A stretch of 64,000 bases of DNA from Acanthopleuribacter pedis (GCF_017377855.1 NZ_JAFREP010000035.1:39437-103436), one strand, 5' to 3'. Positions 36,770 through 45,292 are shown, counted from the first letter of the stretch. Numbers and translations: made by a program. The notes: generated from the letters alone by a model not told the origin.

Positions 36770-36912
36770 GAGCAATCTGTTGGGCTGCAACTTGTCGTGA
36801 AAATGCGCGACGTACCTTACAGGTACGCCTCCGCTTTTCCTAACAAGTATCGCGCCAAACCTCGGCGCGTCCTGCGCCTATACTTGCACAATTGCATCCG
36901 ACCGAATCGCAC
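36770..36912. repeat. Palindromic intergenic element, possible MITE
   Basis: About 143 bases with weak inverted ends (GAGCAATCTGTTGGGCTGCAA against the complement of the right end, about 16 of 27 matching) and ACTT on both sides. GGGCTGCAAC also occurs inside the CCTAAGAAGC elements, so the families may be related. Only one copy is in the window. Confidence 0.4.
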
Positions 36913-36982
36913 ACTTTAGGTAAAAGAGCCGGTCATCAAAGATGAGCCGGCTCTGCCGCGGGATGAAATAAAGGAAACGCGC

Positions 36983-38077
36983 CTATTGGTAGGAAAACAG
37001 TTTTACCTGATAGTCGGAATCCGTGCGGGTCGATAAATCGGGGGCGAGCACCACCGCGGCGTTGTCGCGCATACCCGCAAAAAGACCACCCAATATCGGA
37101 TCCTCTTGAAGGACCGTTTGGCCTTCTGAGTCAATGATTTGCAACACGAGAGACAGCTTTTCCTCGGTATGACTGGTGGGCACTTCATAGCCAAGCACAA
37201 ACAAATCATCCATGCCTTCTAATGGGTAAAGGCCGGTATTTTTAGATAACCCATACTGTAATTGGTGTTTTGACACGTAGGCCACGTCGTCGTGTGCTTT
37301 CTTAGGTGTCGCCTGTTTATAAGATACAAATCCTTCACGCGTTAGGGGCAAGGTCGCTTCAAGTTGGTAAGAACGCGTTTTGATGAATTTTTGTGCCATG
37401 TCCCCCAGCTCATCAATTGCCAAGAGGGTTCTGCCGTCCGCGGTGGTTGCAATCCAACTGCGCGTAAAGGCTGCCGGAATCCCGCCGAGACGCACATCTT
37501 TTACCTGGAATGATCGCCGAACTTTTTGAAATACGGGGACGCTGTCGGGGGTAGTGACCTTGAATTGACTCCAACGAAAGATCAACGAATTGGGATCGTT
37601 TCGCCAAAACTCCAAACCGAAGAAACGACCATTCGGTGTTTCCTGTAGGGTTCTGAAGAAGGGGGGTTGTTGGGAGTTGTAGGTTCGCGCGCGGCCGATG
37701 TAGTGCAGGTTCTCGTCAAAGGTCAGCACATCGCCGAACCTGTTTTTCGCTTTATCTGTCGTTAGCACGAAGGCCAAATACTGGTTTTTAAGTTTGACGA
37801 CATTTTGGAGGATGCGCCCTCGGTTTTTGTCGCCCAGGATTTCCGCGTCATCGATTTCGGCGATATTGACGGTTCTCGAGTGGGTCCCATCGGGGGCGAT
37901 GACCACAAAACTGTCGTGGAAAAGGCTGCCTTCGGTCCCTTTCCCTTTAATTATCAATGCGCCGTCTTTGCTCATGGTACAGCTTGTGCGAACCAAGTTG
38001 CCCTCTAAACCATATTGGTTGAGGTCGATGCGATCTGGAAATCCCAACATCAAAGTTAGCAATGTACAGACGAACAT
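36983..38077 (-). CDS. Exported protein with probable six-bladed beta-propeller fold
   Basis: A 364-residue protein with a short hydrophobic N-terminus (MFVCTLLTLMLGFP) and repeated beta-type blocks such as LVRTSCTMSKDGALIIKG, YLAFVLTTDKAKNRFGDVLTFDENL, GRFFGLEFWRND, SWIATTADGRTLLAIDELG and DLFVLGYEVPT. The spacing of about 45-60 residues fits a propeller like the 6-bladed proteins of Bacteroidetes. The ATG at 38077 follows AAGGAG, which overlaps the stop codon region of the 56-codon gene upstream, so the two form a tight operon. The function is unknown. The paired small peptide is the main clue. Confidence 0.7.
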   Translation of the reverse strand: MFVCTLLTLMLGFPDRIDLNQYGLEGNLVRTSCTMSKDGALIIKGKGTEGSLFHDSFVVIAPDGTHSRTVNIAEIDDAEILGDKNRGRILQNVVKLKNQYLAFVLTTDKAKNRFGDVLTFDENLHYIGRARTYNSQQPPFFRTLQETPNGRFFGLEFWRNDPNSLIFRWSQFKVTTPDSVPVFQKVRRSFQVKDVRLGGIPAAFTRSWIATTADGRTLLAIDELGDMAQKFIKTRSYQLEATLPLTREGFVSYKQATPKKAHDDVAYVSKHQLQYGLSKNTGLYPLEGMDDLFVLGYEVPTSHTEEKLSLVLQIIDSEGQTVLQEDPILGGLFAGMRDNAAVVLAPDLSTRTDSDYQVKLFSYQ

Positions 38078-38089
38078 GTTCGATTCTCC

Positions 38090-38260
38090 TTAATTCTTGC
38101 AACCTGAACCCCAGCTATCGCAATCGGCGACAAGGTCGTCTGGGTTGATGTTTTCGGGCCCCAAGAAGGTGGCAATGTTGGGTTCCCCTGGATCGAAGGT
38201 GACGGGGGTGGTGTCCGGGTCCGTGTAAAAAATCATCAAGGCAAGCATACAGGTCAGCAT
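38090..38260 (-). CDS. 56-residue peptide with hydrophobic start and Cys-rich end
   Basis: Too short for routine ORF lists, but well supported. AAGGAG lies five bases before ATG 38260. The frame ends in TAA at 38090, and that stop overlaps the SD of the propeller gene (13 bases to its ATG). The peptide starts MLTCMLALMIFY, has an acidic middle (TDPDTTPVTFDPGEPN) and ends in DCDSWGSGCKN, with two cysteines seven apart. Bacteroidetes have comparable pairs: a short NVEALA-type exported peptide followed by a 6-bladed propeller protein. The likeness is in architecture; I see no NVEALA motif. It could be a secreted signal, a processed peptide or a lipid-linked tag. Confidence 0.65.
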   Translation of the reverse strand: MLTCMLALMIFYTDPDTTPVTFDPGEPNIATFLGPENINPDDLVADCDSWGSGCKN

Positions 38261-38575
38261 GTTGGCTCCTTCAGAACGATCAAGAAATCAGAACAGGACA
38301 GGGACAACATTAGCACATCCAGGATCGTACGTTCTCTCGGAGGGCGGTGTCTTAACGTGTTTTTAAGGATTTTTAGGTCTCTCAAATTTTCTCATATACA
38401 ATCTTGAAGTTCAAGAAGTTATGTTGAGAATTCGTCTCTATTGTCCCTACTTCTGCGAAAACGGCACAAATCTTGACAACTGTTTTGGGCGAAGCACATG
38501 TACAAGGTTAAGCAACGTTATCATTTGAAGGATGTTGCCGGCCTTTAGGTCCTCAAAACCTTCGTTGGCGTGAAA

Positions 38576-38749
38576 CCTAAGAAGCACGATAACTCGCGGT
38601 GGTTTTGGCTAAACCTCTGGGCTGCAACGGCCGGTAAAAATGCTAACTGCACCCAGTGGGTGCACGTCGTGCGCGACCCCGACCCGCTTTTTCCAAGCCG
38701 TTTCGCTCCAGATCTTTAGCCAAAACCCCTCGCTACAGAGCCTCTTAGA
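38576..38749. mobile_element. MITE-like element, copy 2 (inverted), with TGAAA target duplication
   Basis: 174 bases, the reverse complement of the 32536-32707 element with scattered differences. Ends are CCTAAGAAGC and GCCTCTTAGA. TGAAA flanks it at 38571-38575 and 38750-38754. The different five-base flanks of the two copies show two independent insertions. The rest of 38261-39109 holds no gene that I can support. Confidence 0.88.
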
Positions 38750-39109
38750 TGAAAAGACAAGGTTGGGTGCGTTCCCGCGGTAGTTTGTTTTAACTTGTGA
38801 TCTCTATCCTTAAATGCGGAAATAACGTGCGTTTTGGATCAGAAATAGTGTTTTCAATGTCTTAAATTTTTCAAATAATTGCATTTAAAAGGTTTGTTTG
38901 TGGTTGTGTCGCGGTGTGAATTGAAAGAAAAACCGTTAAATAGAAAGAGAACCATAGCCTAATCGGGGATTATGGGTAGTGTGTTTTGGCGATGATCTGT
39001 GTAGTCCAAGCGTGAACAGGAATTTCAGAAGGCGAGCATAAGAAACGGCGGGAACTGTGTCAATCCAGTGAGGCCGATCACAGGTTCCATCGCTGCCGGG
39101 TTGAAATGA

Positions 39110-39243
39110 AAAGCACGCCCCACGTAGGCAACGCGGGGGCGTCACGATGGTTGATGTCGCCTGGGAAGGCGGACGTTCAACAACTTGCGAACTTTGTATG
39201 CGGCGAAGGGCTCCTAACCCTCCGCCGCTTTTTTTATGGCGGG
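39110..39243 (+). repeat. 134-bp structured repeat ending in a terminator, copy 2
   Basis: Same orientation as 34366-34499, with one C-to-T difference in the loop of the second hairpin (CGCCTGGGAA). It abuts the truncated sigma-factor frame, 15 bases from its stop. Confidence 0.85.
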
Positions 39244-39258
39244 CCGGACAGCGCGCGG

Positions 39259-39474
39259 TTACAGCTTTCCGCCACCCAAGGGATTGAGGGTGAGGCAGTT
39301 GCTTTGCATCATTAGGTAAACCTTGGTTGCGTTGTGCAGCAGAAAAGTGCGCGAGATGCGGTGTAACTCGTTGTAAATAAGAGGGATCAGTTCGTCCATC
39401 GCCGTTTTGTTGCCGGCCTGCCATGCCTGTAACAGCAGGATAAGGTTGGATTTGGGTGATTGAGTTGGGTTCAT
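39259..39474 (-). pseudogene. Truncated ECF sigma factor
   Basis: 71 codons. The first 50 residues (LLLQAWQAGNKTAMDELIPL, YNELHRISRTFL) match region 2 of the ECF sigma factors that accompany Ser/Thr kinase-TPR genes. The frame then runs into unrelated sequence and stops. Regions 2.4 and 4 are absent, so it cannot bind promoters. It begins inside the stop of the kinase-TPR remnant (ATGA overlap), which shows an ancestral operon. The 134-bp repeat lies directly beyond the truncation. Confidence 0.75.
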
Positions 39475-40575
39475 ATCTGTAACAGGGGCTCGGCGCGTTG
39501 GAGATGGTCCTGTGCTTCTTCCGGGCGGCTGTCTTTCAACAGGATTTCACCCAAAATTTTATGACTCATCAGGGTATCGAAATGGTCCGTGCCGAAGCGA
39601 CTGCCGCGGCCGGCCGGCCGTCGTGCATGTAGGCCGAGGCCAAACCGTTGGCGGAAATGAGGGTGGACCGTTGTTCAAAGCCGAGGCGTTTTTCGTTGGC
39701 GGCGAAAACCTGTTCCATGATGCGGGTGGCTTTTTGGGTGCGGCCGAGTTGGCCCAATAAGCGTGCCTGCATGCCCTTGGCCCGCGGCGTATCGATGTGT
39801 TCCGGGCCCAAATGCGTTTGTCGTCACGCCACTGCTTTTTCGATAAGTATCAGGATCTGTTTGGGTTGGGTTCGCCGGTGGTGGCTTTGGCGATGCCGAA
39901 ATCGATGACCTTGGGGGCGGCGACGCCTTCCTCCTCGCAAACCAAAATGTTGGTGGGTTTGAGGTCGCGGTGGAGACAGCCGCGGCGGTGGGCGTGGTGG
40001 ACGGTCTCACACAGCCGCAAAAAGAGTCGGAGCCGTTGTTCAATGGTTTCGCGGTGTTTGTCGCACCAATCGGAAATCGGGGTGCCCTCGATGTATTCCA
40101 TCGCGAACCAGGGTCGCCCTTGTTCGCTGATGCCGCCGTCGTAAACATGGGCGATGTAAGGATGTTTTAACTTGGCCAGGGTGTGCTGTTCCAAGCGAAA
40201 GCGCGCCGCCACCTGGCGGCTGTCCATGCCGGCTCTGATCAGTTTGAGGGCAATCTCGCGTTCAATGGGTTCGGCTTGGCGGGCCAGGTAGACAACGCCC
40301 ATGCCGTCTTCGCCGAGCTTGCGCACGATTTGGTAACGGCCAACGGTTTCTCCCGGCTTGGGGTCGAGCCCGCCTTCATCCCAATTGAACAGCGCTTTGT
40401 CGAGGACGTTGTCGCGCGAGGCCTCGGCGTCGACACGCGGCATGTCGCTGACTTCCCGATGCAGGGCCGGATCCTCTTATTCGAGGGTGGCAAGGAACGC
40501 GGTGCGTTCCCCCGGTTCCATCTCGGAGGCTTGCAGGAAGATACGTTCGGCGTGTTCCCAAAAATCCGTGGTCAC
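39471..40575 (-). pseudogene. Decayed Ser/Thr kinase-TPR gene
   Basis: Starts at GTG 40575 after GGGAG with the N-terminus typical of the family (DFWEHAERIFLQASEMEPGE). An in-frame TAA at 40477-40479 interrupts it at codon 33. The frame resumes as a kinase N-lobe and catalytic loop (LGEDGMGVVYLAR, CLHRDLKPTNIL, VIDFGIAK). It stops near 39850 just after DFG, so the C-lobe and membrane helix are deleted. TPR fragments (GPEHIDTPRAKG, RLLGQLGRTQKA) follow in another frame, with one more frame change near 39610 before the conserved end. It has at least three lesions and cannot make an active kinase. Intact relatives lie at 47916-50378 and 56504-59269. Confidence 0.85.
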
Positions 40576-40773
40576 GGAGGGCTCCCGTGGGCGAGCGTCG
40601 GAGGATCGCGGCATAAGGCGAGTGCCGCATCCAAAAGAGGCCGGTGATTTTGTGACAACCGACCGGCGCGCTTATAAAGGTCGGCAAAATGCTGTTTGCC
40701 GATATTCAAAACGCGTTATTTCCAATGATACCTTTCTGGTTGAAGGCAAGAAATACGGCAGGGCTTCGGCGGC

Positions 40774-40814
40774 AAAAAAAATCGCCCCGACCGAGGAACT
40801 CGGCCGGGGCGATT
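40774..40814 (-). terminator. Strong terminator of the 40839-42635 hydrolase
   Basis: On the minus strand AATCGCCCCG and CGGGGCGATT plus an inner CCGAG/CTCGG stem, then eight T. It starts 24 bases after the stop codon. Confidence 0.92.
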
Positions 40815-40838
40815 GGCGGGGTGGCGTAACGGAATCGT

Positions 40839-42635
40839 TTAGAAGGGGACACCGACCGGGGTGGCGGCGAGGCGTTTGTGGAAGCGCCGCGGCAGGGTTG
40901 TGGTGATCCCGTGTTTGAAGGGGACACCCATGCGCTGCAACCAGTCGATGAAGATGTTGTTGAGCATGGGATCGAATTCAGAGCAGTTAATCAACATGGC
41001 GAAAGCGGCCATGCGGTTGGGCAGGTACACGAAGCTTGAAACGCCGCCGTAGGTGCCGCCGTTGTGGGTGATGATGGGTTCGCCGTTGATGTCGTCGACG
41101 ATCACACCCAAGGCGTAGGGCACCTCGGAAGGGGATTGCGGGGCGACGGTCAGCATTTGGTCCATGCTTTCGGCGTTTAGGAGGTTGCCGCTGAACAAGG
41201 TGTGGACGAAGGTGAGCAGGTCCTGGTTGCTGGAGACGATGCCGCCGGCGGCACCCGCGAAAGCCAGGCTGATTTGTGAGACATCGAGGTAGGTGCGATC
41301 ATCTTCATCGTAGGCGTAGACGTTGGCGCGGTTGGGGACGGGTTCGAACCCGCCGAAGAAGGTGTCGTTCATGGCCAAGGGGTTGAAAATCAGTTCGCGG
41401 TAGAGGTCGACCAAGGGTGTGCCACTGACCTGTTCGGCGATGAGGCCCGCCAGGACGTAACCGGAATTGCTGTAGTTCCAGCCGGTTCCGGGCGCGAAGT
41501 CAAACCCCTTGTCGAAGGCGAAGTCGACGATTTGGCGTGGGGTCCAAACGGGACCGCCGAAGAAATGGGCGTGAACCACTTCGCCGAATTCGGGTTCGGC
41601 GGTGTAGTTTTTCAGGCCGCTGGTGTGGTTGAGCAGCATGCGGGTGGTGATTTCGTTGCCGCGGGGCAGGTCGCTGAGGTAGGTGGCGATGGGCGCGTCG
41701 AGATCGATGGAACCCGTCTCTTGCAAGTGGAGTAACAGGGTGGCGGTGAACATTTTGGTGATGCTGCCGATGTCGGAACGCATGGTGGAAGGGGCGGAGG
41801 CCTGGGTTTGGGTGTTGCTGACGCCGGCGGAACCAAGCACCGGGGTGGTGCCGAACATTTGGTAACCCGCGGAGAGGCCCGTTTTGACCTGGGCTTGGCT
41901 GAAGCGGCGGGCCACGATTTCCTGCCAGGCCGCCGTTTCCGCGCCAAAGGTCGGCGTGGCGGGTACCGCGTAAATTTGTTGGACTTCATCTTGGAAGGTG
42001 AGGGCGAAACCGGTTAATGCAACCTCGCTCCATACGGTGACGGCCGCATTGGCGGGTGTGTTTTCAGGGACCAGCTCGGCGAGCATGCCGACCCACTTAC
42101 CGCGGGCACCGATGGATTGGACCATGGTGGTGCGTTGCTCACCGGAAATCACCTCGATGAACAGTTGGGCTTCGTCCGTGCCGGGGTTGGTGATGACCAG
42201 CCCGCTCTGGCGGCTGTTGTTGTGCTCCAAATGGGGAAAGGCCAAGCCGGAAGTGGTGGTACCGATCAGGGGCAGGCTTGCCGTGCCGCCGTGGATCAGC
42301 GAGCGGAAGGTCATCACGCCGCTGATTTCGACGATGCTGCTTTCGACACGCATCCAGCCGCGGTCGTCGTTTAAGTCGGGGACCAGATGTGCCAGGGTTT
42401 GGTCTACTTTTTCACCCGGTTCAAGCGTCAAACTGTGACGACCGGATTCCAAACCGAATTGCCCGTAGGCGACTAAGTTAATGTCGGCACGGGCCGGGGT
42501 GGGGTTAAACAGCACCAATCGGGTTTCCCATTCGTCGGTGGTTTGGGTGTAGTGGGGGACATAAAAATGATAACTCTGAGCGATGAGTAGTGAACCGAAG
42601 AAAAAAGCGGATAAAGCGATTAAGCGTTTGTTCAT
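40839..42635 (-). CDS. Secreted class-C beta-lactamase-fold hydrolase with N-terminal beta-modules
   Basis: A 598-residue precursor. It has a signal peptide (KRLIALSAFFFGSLLIAQS) and about 215 residues of two beta-rich repeats (FYVPHYTQTTDEWETRLVLF; GVMTFRSL; SGLVITNPGTDE). The serine-hydrolase domain follows (about 245-570), with SITK as Ser-x-x-Lys, YSNSGY as the Tyr-x-Asn motif and HNGGTYGG as the H-x-G box. This is the serine beta-lactamase-like / D-aminopeptidase / esterase family, acting outside the inner membrane. It is about half identical to the next gene (42853-44646), a tandem duplicate. The ATG at 42635 follows GGAAGG. The substrate is unknown; a resistance role is not implied. 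Confidence 0.92.
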   Translation of the reverse strand: MNKRLIALSAFFFGSLLIAQSYHFYVPHYTQTTDEWETRLVLFNPTPARADINLVAYGQFGLESGRHSLTLEPGEKVDQTLAHLVPDLNDDRGWMRVESSIVEISGVMTFRSLIHGGTASLPLIGTTTSGLAFPHLEHNNSRQSGLVITNPGTDEAQLFIEVISGEQRTTMVQSIGARGKWVGMLAELVPENTPANAAVTVWSEVALTGFALTFQDEVQQIYAVPATPTFGAETAAWQEIVARRFSQAQVKTGLSAGYQMFGTTPVLGSAGVSNTQTQASAPSTMRSDIGSITKMFTATLLLHLQETGSIDLDAPIATYLSDLPRGNEITTRMLLNHTSGLKNYTAEPEFGEVVHAHFFGGPVWTPRQIVDFAFDKGFDFAPGTGWNYSNSGYVLAGLIAEQVSGTPLVDLYRELIFNPLAMNDTFFGGFEPVPNRANVYAYDEDDRTYLDVSQISLAFAGAAGGIVSSNQDLLTFVHTLFSGNLLNAESMDQMLTVAPQSPSEVPYALGVIVDDINGEPIITHNGGTYGGVSSFVYLPNRMAAFAMLINCSEFDPMLNNIFIDWLQRMGVPFKHGITTTLPRRFHKRLAATPVGVPF

Positions 42636-42746
42636 GAAAACCTTCCTTGCAAGCCAAAAGATCCGGGGCCTGGGGCTGCGCCTTCTTGCGAAACCAAGCG
42701 TAGGTGGTTCAGTGCGGAGGAAATCCTTCGCAAAAAAACAAAAAAG

Positions 42747-42779
42747 AAAAGGCCGCGGGTTTTGATGCCGCGGCCTTTT
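42747..42779 (-). terminator. Terminator of the 42853-44646 hydrolase (works both ways in principle)
   Basis: AAAAGGCCGCGG and CCGCGGCCTTTT, a perfect 12-base stem with a nine-base loop. On the minus strand it is followed by CTTTTTTG and more T. Confidence 0.9.
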
Positions 42780-42800
42780 CTTCGGGGTTGATTAACTCAG

Positions 42801-42852
42801 CCCGCATTTCGGCTTCGTCGCGAGAAGCTGAAAGCCTTGTAAGCAATGCGGG
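42801..42852. repeat. CCCGCATT element, shortened copy B
   Basis: 52 bases from CCCGCATT to AATGCGGG containing GCTTCGTCGCGAGAAGC. It matches the right arm of copies A and C in reverse orientation, with the middle deleted. It ends exactly at the stop codon of the 42853-44646 gene. Confidence 0.75.
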
Positions 42853-44646
42853 TTAGGGTTTAAGGGTGGTTTTTTGATCGAACAAGGCGTCGATTTCGGG
42901 CGAAGCCTGTTTGTCGATGCCGAACACCCCGCGGGCCCAGTTTTGCACGACCGCGGCGAAGGCATTGTCCAACACGTTGCAGTTGACCAGCATCGCGAAC
43001 GCGGCGCGTTGGTTGGGGTAGTAGTAAAAGGTTGAGGCGCCGCCGAGGGTACCGCCGTTGTGGTTGTAAATGGGTTCGCCGCCGTCATCACCGACGACCA
43101 CGCCGAGGCCGTAGGGTAAGGCGGCACTGGAAAGTGGGGTGACGGTGAGCATTTCCTGCAACGCGGCTTCGCTCAGCACGGCGCCGCCGAAAAGGCCGTG
43201 GGCCCAGGTCACCATGTCTTGGCTGGTTGAGATGATGGCGCCGGCCGCGCCGGCCCAAACCAGTGAAACATGGGTGACGTCGGTGAAGGTTCCCGTCACG
43301 GTGGAGAAGCTGTAAGCGTGGGATCGGGGATCGATGGTTTCGAGGCCGCCGTAGAAGGTGTCGTGCATGCCGAGAGGTTGCCACAGGCGTTCGCGGTAGA
43401 GGGTCAGCAGCGGTTGACCGGAAACCTGTTCGGCAATCAGACCGGCGACCAGGTAACCGGAATTGCTGTAGTTCCAAGCGGTGCCGGGCTCGAAATCAAA
43501 ACCCTTGGCAAAGGCAAAATCGATGATGTCCCGCGGCTGCCAGGGGGGAGCGCCCTCGAATTGCGCGTTAATCTGTTCCGCGAATTCGGGTTCCGCCGTG
43601 TAGTTCTTGAGGCCGCTGGTGTGGTTGAGCAACATGCGGGTGGTGACCGAATCGCCGCCCAACAGTTCGGGAACGTAGGTTGAGATGGGTAGGTCGAGAT
43701 CAACCAAACCTTCTTCCTGAAGTTGGAGCAAGATGGCGGCGGTAAAACTTTTGGTGATGCTGCCGATTTCACCGCGCATATCGGCCTTGGCCGGCTCGGC
43801 GGGGGAGCGGTTGACAATGCCGGCCGCGGCGATGACGGGCGTGGCGTCGCCATTTTTGTAGCCGGCGCTGACGCCGACCTTGACTTGGGCTGCATCGAAG
43901 GCGCTGTTCAGGGTGGTTTGCCAAGCCGCCCGTTGTGCCCCGGAGGTGACCGTGGCCGGCACCGCAAAAATCTGCCGGCCGTTGTTCTGGAAGGTTAACG
44001 CGAAACCGGTGATGGGCGCGGTGCTCCACACATCAACCGCCGCGGCGGTCGGGGTTTCTTCCGGCACCAAATCGGCCAGCATGCCGACCCATTTGCCGCG
44101 TGCCGCCAGGGTGATCGTGGTGGTGGTTGTCGCTGAATCGCCGCGGATGCGCAGGGTCACCTCGGCTGCTTCCGTGCCGGGATTGGTCAGCACCAAACCG
44201 CTTTGGCGCAGGTCGTGGTGTTCGAGTTGGGCAAAGGCGAGTCCGTCGGAAAGGGTGGTGATTAGGGGCAAGGAGGCGCGTCCGCCCAGTTGCAACGCGC
44301 TGAAGGTGAGCACCCCGCTCAACTCGGTGATGTTGCTCTGGATGTGCAACCAGCCGCGTGATTCGGCAAGGGCGGGAAAGAGCGCGGCAATGGTTTGGTC
44401 CAACCGTTCGCCGGGGACCAGGGCGCGTTCGAGACGGCCTGCTTCGCCGCCACTGCTGTCGTAGGCCGTGATCGTCACGTCGGCACGGGCGCCGGTGGGA
44501 TTGTAAAGGACCAGGCTGGTTTCCCATTCACCCGGCGTTTGGGTGGTATGGGGCAGGAAAAAGTCGGTGGGTTGCGCGAGGAGCGCGGCGCTGAATAGGC
44601 AAAAAAACAAAAGGCTTCGTGTTGGTTTCAAGAAATTCATCCTCAT
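42853..44646 (-). CDS. Secreted class-C beta-lactamase-fold hydrolase, paralog
   Basis: A 597-residue precursor closely related to the 40839-42635 protein. It has a signal peptide (NFLKPTRSLLFFCLFSAALLAQ), the same two-module N-terminal half (FFLPHTTQTPGEWETSLVLY), and a hydrolase domain with SITK, YSNSGY and HNGGTLGG. The open frame continues to 44745, but the upstream residues do not look like a signal peptide. I start at ATG 44646, with ATG 44640 equally possible; neither has a good SD. The two genes probably arose by tandem duplication. Each has its own terminator, so they are separate transcripts. Confidence 0.9.
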   Translation of the reverse strand: MRMNFLKPTRSLLFFCLFSAALLAQPTDFFLPHTTQTPGEWETSLVLYNPTGARADVTITAYDSSGGEAGRLERALVPGERLDQTIAALFPALAESRGWLHIQSNITELSGVLTFSALQLGGRASLPLITTLSDGLAFAQLEHHDLRQSGLVLTNPGTEAAEVTLRIRGDSATTTTTITLAARGKWVGMLADLVPEETPTAAAVDVWSTAPITGFALTFQNNGRQIFAVPATVTSGAQRAAWQTTLNSAFDAAQVKVGVSAGYKNGDATPVIAAAGIVNRSPAEPAKADMRGEIGSITKSFTAAILLQLQEEGLVDLDLPISTYVPELLGGDSVTTRMLLNHTSGLKNYTAEPEFAEQINAQFEGAPPWQPRDIIDFAFAKGFDFEPGTAWNYSNSGYLVAGLIAEQVSGQPLLTLYRERLWQPLGMHDTFYGGLETIDPRSHAYSFSTVTGTFTDVTHVSLVWAGAAGAIISTSQDMVTWAHGLFGGAVLSEAALQEMLTVTPLSSAALPYGLGVVVGDDGGEPIYNHNGGTLGGASTFYYYPNQRAAFAMLVNCNVLDNAFAAVVQNWARGVFGIDKQASPEIDALFDQKTTLKP

Positions 44647-44859
44647 GGTTCGGCCGAGGTGTCGGGTAAAAGCTCGGCACATGGTTTGGACCTTGGCTGG
44701 TCGCGGCGGAAAAGACAGGAACGGAGCCGGCCAAGTGGTTTCCAAAATCGGTTAAACCTAAACTAAGTGAAAATAGAGGCGAATGCTCGAAAAAAAGAGG
44801 GCGACAATTGGAAAAAGTTTGCAACCAAATGGTCTAATCGGGAAGCGAGTAGGGTACAA

Positions 44860-45030
44860 CCCGCATTGCTCACAAGGAACGTTGCTACAGGGCAACCCAT
44901 GCGATTACGAGGGTTGCCCGGCGAACGGTCGCCCCGCGAAAGGTCGGCCCCCTGTGCCGCGGCTTGGTTGTCATCTTCGTACGCACAAGGCGTTCCGCTT
45001 CTCGCGACGAATCATTGTAAGCAATGCGGG
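44860..45030. repeat. CCCGCATT element, copy C
   Basis: 171 bases. Ends are CCCGCATTGCTCACAA and TTGTAAGCAATGCGGG. Inside it shares CATGCGATTACGAGGG, GGTCGGCCCC and CTTCTCGCGACGAATC with copy A. No open reading frame of note. The rest of 44747-45292 shows only the terminator below. Confidence 0.75.
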
Positions 45031-45055
45031 CTCGTTCGGTTGCGGTGAGGTGCCC

Positions 45056-45097
45056 CCAAAAAAGGAAACGGCAAAGCGTGGGGTGAACGCTTTGCCG
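45056..45097 (-). terminator. Terminator-like hairpin downstream of the PAP2 gene
   Basis: On the minus strand CGGCAAAGCGT and ACGCTTTGCCG form a perfect 11-base stem, followed by TTTCCTTTTTTT. It is 196 bases past the stop, so the transcript would have a long 3' end. Confidence 0.7.
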
Positions 45098-45292
45098 TGG
45101 TGTTCCTGAATCGGTGGGGGTGCTCACTGATTCAAGTCCTGGTCCGCGGCGTTGCTTCAGTGCTTCTTCTGAATACCGCGACCCCGATATGGAGGTCGGC
45201 TTGTGAGGCCTTCCATCAATATCAGACGTGAATCAGGGAACGATTGTTTGGTGTTTGCCTAAATTTTTTAAGAATAACCCTTAGAAAGCAGC

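Noticed and set aside
40839..44646. Antibiotic-resistance beta-lactamases
   Set aside because: The SxxK, YSN and HNG motifs fit the wider serine hydrolase family. The large N-terminal modules and tandem duplication argue for another exported enzyme role.
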